This document shows, in pieces, positions 48,564 through 56,939 of a stretch of 64,000 nucleotides of DNA (within the stretch, counting starts at the first letter, position 1; each line of letters starts with the position of its first letter). The stretch lies in NCBI GenBank assembly GCA_031282405.1, contig JAITDU010000014.1, forward strand, positions 1-64,000. Direction: 5' to 3'. Source of the stretch: Coriobacteriales bacterium. Lineage in GTDB: Bacteria > Actinomycetota > Coriobacteriia > Coriobacteriales > UBA8131. The notes under the pieces are model-generated. The model saw only the letters and a program-made list of their open reading frames with translations. It did no database searches and was not told where the DNA came from. A program made the position numbers and the translations under genes.

Positions 48564-49229
48564 ATGGCAAGCTATAGCGCCCAGGGCCTGGTGTTGAAAA
48601 AGACCCGGCTCGGCGAGGCCGACCTCATTATCACGATGCTCAGCACTGAGGGCAAACAGCTCAGGGCTGTAGCCAAAGGGGCGCGCAAATCCGGCTCGAC
48701 TACGGCCGCTCGCCTGGAACTCGGCCACGTTGTCGATGTCCTGCTGCACCAGGGTAAAAACCTCGACATCGTTATTGAGGTGCGTCTCGTGGAGTCCAAT
48801 CCGGGCTGTTCTTTGGATATTGAGCATATGACAGCATGCGCGGTTGTGTTGGAATTGGCCGAGAAATCCACGCGCGACTTCAACCTTGAACCTTTGGTTT
48901 ATAAAATGTCGACAGAAGCCATCCGCTGTATTGGCCTTAGCAGCGACGCCGCCCCTGCTCTGATAGCCGCCGCCGCCGTCCTTAAGGTTTGTGCGGCCCT
49001 GGGATTTGGGCCCGTCTTTGACACAGACGCGGTGCTTCCTGCCGGCGACAGGCAGTGGGTTGAACAGCTCCTCAGGTTACGCTTTTGCGAGATCCAGCTC
49101 CTCGACGATGCGCGCTATCAAACAGTTGCCCTTCATATGCTCGCCTGTGCGAAAGAATGGCTGTCTGTGCACCTGGATATCCGCCTGCGTTCTGTAGAGA
49201 TACTCCAGGGGCTGTTGGGACCGCAATGA
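48564..49229 (+). CDS. recO: DNA repair protein RecO
   Basis: YSAQGLVLKKTRLGEADLIITMLSTEGKQLRAVAKGARKSGS. Confidence 0.88.
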   Translation: MASYSAQGLVLKKTRLGEADLIITMLSTEGKQLRAVAKGARKSGSTTAARLELGHVVDVLLHQGKNLDIVIEVRLVESNPGCSLDIEHMTACAVVLELAEKSTRDFNLEPLVYKMSTEAIRCIGLSSDAAPALIAAAAVLKVCAALGFGPVFDTDAVLPAGDRQWVEQLLRLRFCEIQLLDDARYQTVALHMLACAKEWLSVHLDIRLRSVEILQGLLGPQ

Positions 49230-49433
49230 GCCGTCACAGGGGCTGCTGGCCAGAGTAAGACCGTCATTTTGGTGCCGCCCCGGAGTTCTGCGTTTTTTAT
49301 CGCTGGAGCCCCGCGTTTTTTATCGCTGTTTGTGGTAAAATGGTGGTGGTCTAAGGATTACCCGATTGTGCGATTGATAATAAACGTTGCCATTGGTTGT
49401 TTTTTTTGGCATGGGGAGAGGTTTCCGGGTACT

Positions 49434-51464
49434 ATGAACGATAGGTCTGATACAACCAGCTCGATCGCCGTAAGCCACGTGCGCCGACGGCTTGCGTGTG
49501 GATTGCGTACGGATTGCGCTCAAGATGCGCCGCGCCGTTCCACGGCCGGTTCTGCTCTGGTCTGGGCGATGGTTTCCTCCATTCTCTTGCTTCTGATCGT
49601 GGGAATAGTAATCTTTATCGTCAACGTGACCGTGCATACCACGGCATCGTCACAAAGCGAGACCCAAGCCTACTATACCGCCCGTACCGTTAATGAGCGC
49701 ATCGCCAACTGGCTGGAGGGTACCTCCTCTGTCTATAATGCGCAAAGCGGGTGGACCAATCAGCAAGAATTCATCTACGGCGCGTTGAGTTCCAGCACCC
49801 ATGAACCCTCGGGAAGCGGCGGATTGATATATGACTCTGCCCATAAGGTGGTGCAGCCCTATGGCGAGGCGGAACTGGGGGGCGAGATGGGCACTGCCGA
49901 GGCCGTGGTCTCCATCAATTCTGACGACGCTGAGAAACCCAACTCGGTCATCACGATAGAGGTGACCGGCCACTTTGCCGATATGAGCGAGACCGTCACC
50001 TCCACACTCGCATTGAATCAGGCCGTGAATTTTCAATATCAGGACCTGAGTTTTGCCTATGCGGAAAACCCCGTGGCCAGTGTGCTGGCTAACGTCGAGC
50101 AGCTGGGAACGTGGCAAAGTCAGTCAGTGCTGAGCTATCAGCTTTATGCAGACCTATCCGCCTCCAGCAATTATTGGAGTTATTTCTTCTCGCACTCTCA
50201 AGGATCATTTGACCCTGACGGAGTCTTGGGAAACCAAACCGCTATTAGTCCTATCGGTGGTGCCTATTACGTCACGCTGAACGGGCACGTTTATAAGGTT
50301 GGCGAAGGCGAATTGACCCCCCCTGCCTATTCTTCGATATTCCTGTATGAACTGTCTGTGGGGCCATCAGACAATATATGTGCGTTTATCGACTTTGCGG
50401 CGCTTCCGCTGGAGAGTCAAAGTGACCAGAACTTACAATCTCTCAAGCAACAGACAAGTATGAGTTCATATCCAGAGAGGCTAAAGCAATACGGTATCTT
50501 ACTGGGAGTGAGTGCGGGTACTACTGTGCCTCCCCAGGGGCGCATTACCTACTACACGGGCGATCAGCCAGGAAGCGCACCTTTGGACATCACGCTTTCT
50601 GACTATGCAAGTACCGCCTCCGTCCCACAGGTATACCAGGGTGGACTGAGCCTGTATTTGAATGACACTTCCGATAAAAAATTGCTGCTCCCCGGGGGAG
50701 TCCAGGTTCAACAAGGCCTGATCCTTTACTCAAAACGCGCTACAACTATCGGAGGGCCGGTTTCCCTTTCCACTTCTCTCCATAATACTATTGCCAACGG
50801 TGCCGCTCCGGGTGGCAACGCCGACATGAAGGTCACGGGCGCGAGTTATCTGGTCTTTGCCGACCCAGGCGAGGGTCAGACGCCCCGACAGTCCAACATA
50901 ACCGGCTGGTTTAATGAAAATACGTTGGTTGGCAATGCCAGCATCCAGGATGCCGCGGTGCTCGTGCAAAACCGCCACAGCCTTACGATTGGCTCTGGAG
51001 CGATAATCTCGACGCCGACAGGCTCAACCGACCCGGTCATCGTCGTGGAAAACGGCGGTACACTTACGCTGGAGGGCACGGCCAACATAACGGGCGACAT
51101 CGTCGTCCAAAGCGGTGCCAAACTCATCATCAAAGAAGGCGTTACGATAACAGGGGATGTTCACTGTGCCGGCGACCTTATTCTGGACGATACGGGTATC
51201 TGGATGTTTACCCTTAATACAACGCAAGTGCTGGCAGATGAGCATGGCATATTTCTGTATAACCACCCCACGGTAGGAGTGGCCACGCTCACGATCCTGG
51301 GTAGTCCGTTCATCGCTGGCACCTCAGGCAAGATTCACAGCTTCGTATCCCAGGTGACTATCGATCCAACCATCGCTGGCGGGATATTTTGCGATGATTC
51401 CGATCCCACAACTCATATCTGCGGGCATTTTTTGACCACCAGCACGGTTTGGACGAAACAATGA
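49434..51464 (+). CDS. PilX-like anchored protein with solenoid-like C-terminal region (paralogue of 39993-41630)
   Basis: RRSTAGSALVWAMVSSILLLLIVGIVIFIVNVTV...; GTLTLEGTANITGDIVVQSGAKLIIKEGVTITGDVHCAGDLILD; C-terminal CDDSDPTTHICGHF. Confidence 0.7.
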   Translation: MNDRSDTTSSIAVSHVRRRLACGLRTDCAQDAPRRSTAGSALVWAMVSSILLLLIVGIVIFIVNVTVHTTASSQSETQAYYTARTVNERIANWLEGTSSVYNAQSGWTNQQEFIYGALSSSTHEPSGSGGLIYDSAHKVVQPYGEAELGGEMGTAEAVVSINSDDAEKPNSVITIEVTGHFADMSETVTSTLALNQAVNFQYQDLSFAYAENPVASVLANVEQLGTWQSQSVLSYQLYADLSASSNYWSYFFSHSQGSFDPDGVLGNQTAISPIGGAYYVTLNGHVYKVGEGELTPPAYSSIFLYELSVGPSDNICAFIDFAALPLESQSDQNLQSLKQQTSMSSYPERLKQYGILLGVSAGTTVPPQGRITYYTGDQPGSAPLDITLSDYASTASVPQVYQGGLSLYLNDTSDKKLLLPGGVQVQQGLILYSKRATTIGGPVSLSTSLHNTIANGAAPGGNADMKVTGASYLVFADPGEGQTPRQSNITGWFNENTLVGNASIQDAAVLVQNRHSLTIGSGAIISTPTGSTDPVIVVENGGTLTLEGTANITGDIVVQSGAKLIIKEGVTITGDVHCAGDLILDDTGIWMFTLNTTQVLADEHGIFLYNHPTVGVATLTILGSPFIAGTSGKIHSFVSQVTIDPTIAGGIFCDDSDPTTHICGHFLTTSTVWTKQ

Positions 51465-52936
51465 AATACCCTGCGATGCAGTGTGGCACCGCTGCCTCCC
51501 CCTTGCGCTTCGCCCTTGTGCCACGCGCCTGGCCATCGCGCCCGTTTTCATGGTGTACACAAAGCAGGGGCGGCTTTACGCTCATCGAACTTATCATTAC
51601 ACTCTCTATCGTGGTCATTGTCATTGGCATGGCGGCTTCGTTCATGATGTTTGGTACGAACTTTCTGGCCAACACCCAGACCAAGGAAGAGGATAAACAA
51701 CTGACCGACCGTGGTGCCGACTACATCAAAGAACGCCTGCTGTTTGCAAGCGACGTCCAGATTATCTATGCTGACCATCCACCGACTCAGGCTACAGGTG
51801 GTGCCGTGCTCTATGTGGGCACCAACGATGGTGCGGACATCGCCTCTGCCGGCGAGATCTATTATCTGCCCGAGGGCGCCACGGTACCGGTAAATGTGCT
51901 GGGCGGCGGTTTTTATCGCGAGCGCAGCTTTGCTTTTGAGTACCAGGCTAAAGTTGAGCCAGGCGGACTGAGCGAGACCATACCGGCCAAGAGCTTTGCG
52001 CTCGTGGCGCAGACCCTGCGCGATGGTGCCGTCGTCTATGAGAATACGAAGACCTTCAGTTTCTATGACGTGGCTGTCAACAGTTCGCCCACTCACAATG
52101 AGTCCGCCGCCACCTCAGATGTCAACTTCTATTTGCTCATCGGCGTGAAGACACAGGGTTATGTTCAAGACGGCCTGCTCCTTCACCTTGATGCCATCAA
52201 CAACGCGGGCTTGGGCGACGACGCTCAGGCCGCCAACGCCACCGTCTGGCGCGACCTCAGCGGCAACGGCAACGACTTTGTCCTCACACTCACAGACAAC
52301 ACAACCCCGTGGCGGGAGCGCTCGCTGTATCTTGACGGCGCGGGAGATTACGTTAGGAGTCATACCAACAATGTTATTCTGGATGAGAACAAAGTTACCG
52401 TCGAGGTGTGCTTTCGGCCTGGAACTACCGAGAATCGCACCATGATGCTTCTTGAGTATTCTCCCGACTGGAATATCTATCGCCCGGGATTTGGTATTGC
52501 CCTCAATGAGATTTCTTCGACCCCGACGATGAATATGGTTCATACGAATCTGACACCGCTTACTGGTAGCAAACCAGTAAACTACGCCTGGATTACTCAG
52601 AACACAATGTTTACGACCCATACGAACTACTTTTCCATGGCTGCAGGGGATGTGCCGCGTGCCGTTTGGGTTGATGGTATCTCACGCGAACTGTATAAAT
52701 CAGGCACTGTTGGTGAATCTCCAGGTAGTGTTCTTGATCCTTACCCTACTTCTCAATACTTCACTTCACAGTATCTCTATTTAGGTTGCAGGGGGGAGAA
52801 AGCTCCCCTCGATAAAACCCCAACTGCTTTTTTCTTGGGCGAAATCGCCTCTGTGCGCATTTATAACCATAAACTCACCGCTGTCGAGGTAGCTCAAAAC
52901 GCCCAGCAGGACTACCTCCGCTTCGGTCTCTACTAA
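51461..52936 (+). CDS. Prepilin-type protein fused to a LamG/concanavalin-A-like domain
   Basis: RGGFTLIELIITLSIVVIVIGMAASFMMFG then GLLLHLDAINNAGLGDDAQAANATVWRDLSGNGNDFVL...RSLYLDGAGDYVRS...VTVEVCFRPG; ATGA overlap with previous gene. Confidence 0.82.
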   Translation: MKYPAMQCGTAASPLRFALVPRAWPSRPFSWCTQSRGGFTLIELIITLSIVVIVIGMAASFMMFGTNFLANTQTKEEDKQLTDRGADYIKERLLFASDVQIIYADHPPTQATGGAVLYVGTNDGADIASAGEIYYLPEGATVPVNVLGGGFYRERSFAFEYQAKVEPGGLSETIPAKSFALVAQTLRDGAVVYENTKTFSFYDVAVNSSPTHNESAATSDVNFYLLIGVKTQGYVQDGLLLHLDAINNAGLGDDAQAANATVWRDLSGNGNDFVLTLTDNTTPWRERSLYLDGAGDYVRSHTNNVILDENKVTVEVCFRPGTTENRTMMLLEYSPDWNIYRPGFGIALNEISSTPTMNMVHTNLTPLTGSKPVNYAWITQNTMFTTHTNYFSMAAGDVPRAVWVDGISRELYKSGTVGESPGSVLDPYPTSQYFTSQYLYLGCRGEKAPLDKTPTAFFLGEIASVRIYNHKLTAVEVAQNAQQDYLRFGLY

Positions 52937-53015
52937 CCTCTCGTCATCAATTGGCGCACAATCGGGCGCACCATAACGTCTCCGCTTCGGTCTCTACTCA
53001 CCTCTCGTCATCAAT
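52916..53015. repeat. 36-bp direct repeat duplicating the 3' end of the LamG-prepilin gene (52916-52951, 52980-53015)
   Basis: ctccgcttcggtctctactMacctctcgtcatcaat; one mismatch, which converts TAA to TCA. Confidence 0.95.
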
Positions 53016-53235
53016 GTGAGAGGGTGACGTATAATCCGTCACGCTTTTTGCCATTGCAGCGGAGAGGTATTGTCTTACCCAGGGTGACGGAGGCACCTTG
53101 TGGTACACTTCGGGTAGCATGATGGGCTTGTGGGACGGAGGAAGCCCCGCTCTCGCTGATGGTACTTTGCCTGTCTTGTTGCGCAGGGTACCAGAGGGAG
53201 AACAGCCGTCGTGTCCCGACGAGAAAGGGACGCAC

Positions 53236-54573
53236 GTGATACACACAGTGCGAATACCAAGAGCGAGCAAGGTCCATCAAGGGCTTTGCCAAAGTGGGCT
53301 TACTACTTTGGGCATGACCCTGGTGGAGGTCATCGTGGCCATGGCGATAGTCGCTGCAGTTTCGACGGCGGTGGCCTCAGGTTTCATCGCGGTAGTGAGC
53401 ATCAGCGCCGAAACCCAGACATGGACGGCAGATGCCGAACTCATTGAACAGGACATCGCGTCGCCAGACGTTTTGCCTACGAATTCCGTCTCAGATCTTA
53501 GCCTTCCCCTGGGCGGCTTTATGATAAACAGCCAGGCCGATACCTACACTGAGGGTGGCCGCAGCTATACCGTACTGAGCGGTTCTGACCAGGCGCTGCC
53601 AGAGCTGCTTACTTTTGGCGATTTTAACGGCACCGACCCAACGCTCGACCCCGTAAAATACGGCATGGCCATGGACACTACGGCTGCCGGTGGCACTACG
53701 GCTTTTGTGGTCAGGCAATCGGGCGCATACAAGCTAGAGGTCTGGGGGGCGGCCGGTGGCGCGGGTGGTTGGGGCGCTAACGCGTCGAACGTCTGGACAA
53801 ATACACCCGGCGGTGCGGGTGGCTATTCTGTAGGTACGGTCACGCTCCAAAAGGGCGACCTACTCTATCTTTATGCCGGCGGCAAGGGCTCTACCGGCCA
53901 AAATACACTGTTTGTTCCCGGTGGCTATAATGGGGGCGGCAACGGTGTAGCCAGATCAAACATATCAGACGGCAATTACTATTTTAAGAAAGGTTCGGGC
54001 GGGGGCGCTTCTGACATTCGTATCAACTCAAACAGTCTCTTTGCGCGCGTGATAGTAGCCGGTGGAGGCGGAGGCACCAATGGCGTTGCGAACTCAGGCG
54101 AAAGCACGTCAGGCGGAGCGGGTGGTGGTGGTGAGGGGCAGTCTGCAACTAATCGTATAGCGACCACTGATACCGGAGGCAAGGGCGGCACAGAGAGCGC
54201 CGGTGGACCGGCTGGTACCTATACTTCTTCCGAGACAGGCCAACAACCCGGGAGCTTCGGTTCAGGCGGTAGTACAGGTCAGAGTATGATTAAGTATCCG
54301 GCTGGTGCCGGTGGTGGCGGCTGGTACGGCGGTGGTGCCGGCACTGCTGGGAGTTCGGGCGGCGGTGGCTCGGGCTGGATTTACACTGCATCGTCCTATT
54401 CTGGCTGGGTAAACACGACCGATAAAGCCAACTGGCTGCTCGGCACAGACTATTACCTCACGTATGCTTATACTTACCCCGGCACCTGGACCAGCATACC
54501 CAACCCCTTTAACACCTTGACCATGCCGGGCAACCCCAACGGCGGCTTTGTGCGCATCACACATGTAACTTAG
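53236..54573 (+). CDS. Prepilin-type protein fused to a glycine-rich domain
   Basis: TTLGMTLVEVIVAMAIVAAVSTAVASGFIAVV then AYKLEVWGAAGGAGGWGANA...GGAGGYSVGTVTLQKGDLLYLYAGGKG...RVIVAGGGGGTNGVANSG; start uncertain, ORF open from 53098. Confidence 0.75.
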   Translation: MIHTVRIPRASKVHQGLCQSGLTTLGMTLVEVIVAMAIVAAVSTAVASGFIAVVSISAETQTWTADAELIEQDIASPDVLPTNSVSDLSLPLGGFMINSQADTYTEGGRSYTVLSGSDQALPELLTFGDFNGTDPTLDPVKYGMAMDTTAAGGTTAFVVRQSGAYKLEVWGAAGGAGGWGANASNVWTNTPGGAGGYSVGTVTLQKGDLLYLYAGGKGSTGQNTLFVPGGYNGGGNGVARSNISDGNYYFKKGSGGGASDIRINSNSLFARVIVAGGGGGTNGVANSGESTSGGAGGGGEGQSATNRIATTDTGGKGGTESAGGPAGTYTSSETGQQPGSFGSGGSTGQSMIKYPAGAGGGGWYGGGAGTAGSSGGGGSGWIYTASSYSGWVNTTDKANWLLGTDYYLTYAYTYPGTWTSIPNPFNTLTMPGNPNGGFVRITHVT

Positions 54574-54580
54574 GCACGGG

Positions 54581-54607
54581 CATAAAGGGGACGGTTCATT
54601 TATGTCT
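54581..54607. repeat. REP-like element, copy 2
   Basis: cataaaggggacggttcatttatgtct; near-identical to 8771-8797. Confidence 0.6.
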
Positions 54608-54745
54608 TGTGTAGCCGACAGGCTTTTTATTCAAAGGCGCTCCCGCCTCCATTCCCAATATGCGGATTCGATCCAACGCTTTATCTACAAACACTAACTG
54701 TGAGCCATCAAGCGATCTATAGTCTTTCTTAGAGTATGAGGTCAT
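54596..54745 (-). pseudogene. RelE/ParE-family toxin N-terminal remnant ending in the REP-like element
   Basis: Reverse strand reads MTSYSKKDYRSLDGSQLVFVDKALDRIRILGMEAGAPLNKKPVGYTRHK*. Confidence 0.55.
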
Positions 54746-54963
54746 TACGTCCAGCTGTCACACGTCTTTAGTCCGTTATACCTTTTTATTGACAGTTCAC
54801 CTTGGGTGTAAGTGCTCTGGCGAACTCACTCGGTACCTCAGCAGACTGTGTGGCAGTTTATCTTGGATGTGGACCCTCTAAACCGCTAAGATGGTCTCGT
54901 TATATGAGATATGCGACAGGTGCATCACACGCCCATGTCTACGGCAACACTTAAGGAGTTTGC

Positions 54964-56724
54964 ATGACAGACCGGATAGACCCCATAGACCCAACTATCG
55001 CTTCGACTACAGACCCGAGTACCAACCCAGCTATAAAGCAGAACGCAACCCCGATCATTAAACGTGCCCTGCTCTCGGTTACCGATAAGACCGGCCTCGT
55101 CGACTTTGCCCGCGCGCTCCAAGATGAATTTGGCATTGAGGTCGTCTCTACGGGCGGCACCGCCAAGGTATTGGCCGACGCCGGCATTGCGGTTGTGCCT
55201 ATCGAAGAGGTGACAGGGTTCCCAGAGATGTTAGACGGGCGCGTCAAGACCTTGCACCCTAAGGTACACGGCGGTCTGTTGGCACGGCGCGACTTGGCGG
55301 CTCACCTTGAGCAGGCGGCCGAACACGACATCGGTCTGATCGACCTGGTCGTCGTGAACCTGTATGCCTTTGAGGCTACGGTCGCCCGCCCGGATGCGAG
55401 TTACGACCAGGTCATCGAGAACATCGACATCGGCGGTCCGTCGATGTTGCGCTCGGCGGCCAAAAACCACGCTGCAGTTACTGTTGTCTGTCGACCTCAA
55501 GACTACGACACCGTCTTGGCAGAGATGCGCGCAAATGCGGGTGCCACCAGCTTTGCTACGAGACAGCAGCTCGCAACGCGGGTGTTCGCGCTCACCAGCG
55601 CCTATGACCGGGCCATCTTTGACTGGCTCAGCGTACAGCTATCTGAGACAGATAATGCTGCGGAGTCCGTAGTGTTTGCCGAGAAGTCCGCGCCGTTTCC
55701 AGGTGAACTGTATCTGTCGCTGGGCAAGGTCAAGGACCTGCGCTATGGCGAAAACCCACACCAGCCTGCGGCGTTCTATCGTTTCTCAGATGCCTCCGCC
55801 GACGTGTCCTTTGGCCCAGCGTTGCTCGTCTCTCCCAGCACCTCTGCAGTCGCTTCCTCCGACTCACCGCCTTTCGTACTTGCCAAAGCCCACAAACTCC
55901 AAGGTAAGGAACTCAGCTATAACAACTACCTTGATCTGGATGCCGCCTGGGCGGCGGTGCGTGAGTTCGCGCAGCCCACCTGCGTTATCGTTAAGCATCT
56001 TACGCCGTGCGGCATCGCCTCTGCTTCCGATGGGGATCTTGTCGCTGCGTATCGCTGTGCTTTCGAGTGTGACACAGTCAGTGCCTTTGGCGGCGTTATG
56101 GCCTTTAACCGCGCGCTCAACCGGGCGGTAGTGGAGAGTATCTTCGAGAATGGCCAGTTTGTCGAGGCGCTCGTTGCCCCAAGCGTTGATGCGGCGGCGC
56201 AAGAACTTCTTGGCGAGAAGCCCAGCATTCGCGTGTTGGCAACCGGGGGTATAAGCGCGCCTGGCGGCGGCGTTGATTATCGCAGTATTGAGGGCGGCAT
56301 GCTGCTCATGCGCTCCGATGCTGCCCAGGAGGACCCCAGCGGCTTTACGGTGGCCAGCAAACGCCCGCCTACCGCCGCGGAACGAGACGGACTTTTGTTT
56401 GCTTGGAAGGCCTGCAAAAGCGTCAAATCCAACGCCATTTTGCTTGCGCAGGGTACTGCTACGGTGGGCATAGGTGCCGGGCAGCCTAACCGGGTCAATT
56501 CCGCTGAGTTGGCCGTAAGGCAAGCAGGGGAGAAGAGCCGCGGAGCCGTGGCTTCCTCCGATGCCTTCATGCCTTTTGCGGATTCGCTGGAGGTGCTGGC
56601 CGAGGCCGGTGTGACGGCACTGATTCAGCCGGGCGGTTCAATTCGCGACGCAGAGGTCCTTGCGGCTGCCGACGCGGCCAATATGGCCGTGCTCTTTACG
56701 GGACATCGGCACTTCAGGCACTGA
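54964..56724 (+). CDS. purH: Bifunctional phosphoribosylaminoimidazolecarboxamide formyltransferase/IMP cyclohydrolase
   Basis: RALLSVTDKTGLVDFARALQDEFGIEVVSTGGTAKVLADAGI, LRYGENPHQPAAFYR, LTPCGIASA, GAGQPNRVNS. Confidence 0.95.
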   Translation: MTDRIDPIDPTIASTTDPSTNPAIKQNATPIIKRALLSVTDKTGLVDFARALQDEFGIEVVSTGGTAKVLADAGIAVVPIEEVTGFPEMLDGRVKTLHPKVHGGLLARRDLAAHLEQAAEHDIGLIDLVVVNLYAFEATVARPDASYDQVIENIDIGGPSMLRSAAKNHAAVTVVCRPQDYDTVLAEMRANAGATSFATRQQLATRVFALTSAYDRAIFDWLSVQLSETDNAAESVVFAEKSAPFPGELYLSLGKVKDLRYGENPHQPAAFYRFSDASADVSFGPALLVSPSTSAVASSDSPPFVLAKAHKLQGKELSYNNYLDLDAAWAAVREFAQPTCVIVKHLTPCGIASASDGDLVAAYRCAFECDTVSAFGGVMAFNRALNRAVVESIFENGQFVEALVAPSVDAAAQELLGEKPSIRVLATGGISAPGGGVDYRSIEGGMLLMRSDAAQEDPSGFTVASKRPPTAAERDGLLFAWKACKSVKSNAILLAQGTATVGIGAGQPNRVNSAELAVRQAGEKSRGAVASSDAFMPFADSLEVLAEAGVTALIQPGGSIRDAEVLAAADAANMAVLFTGHRHFRH

Positions 56725-56856
56725 GGTACTGTGTCAAGTGTAGACAGGTAACCGTCTCCTCTACATGCGAGGTGTCGGTTGATACGGTGGGTCGAGCCCG
56801 ATACCAACGAAACCGCCCCCTCTACATGCGAGGTGTCGGTACTTCAGGCACTGAGG
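56711..56856. repeat. Repeats downstream of purH: 16-bp gene-tail copy (56711-56726, 56841-56856) and 22-bp direct repeat (56758-56779, 56819-56840)
   Basis: acttcaggcactgagg twice; cctctacatgcgaggtgtcggt twice. Confidence 0.9.
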
Positions 56857-56939
56857 CTGCGAAGTACGAGGTGTTAAGATGTTCTACGGTGTTCGATCGC
56901 CGAGCTGCTGAGGTACTACGGTATCGCCAAGGCGCCCGC

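Noticed and set aside
49399-49406. T8 tract upstream of the 49434 gene as a phase switch
   Set aside because: It lies in the presumed 5' UTR before the chosen ATG, and T runs of this length are common; no frame logic comparable to the G10 tract.
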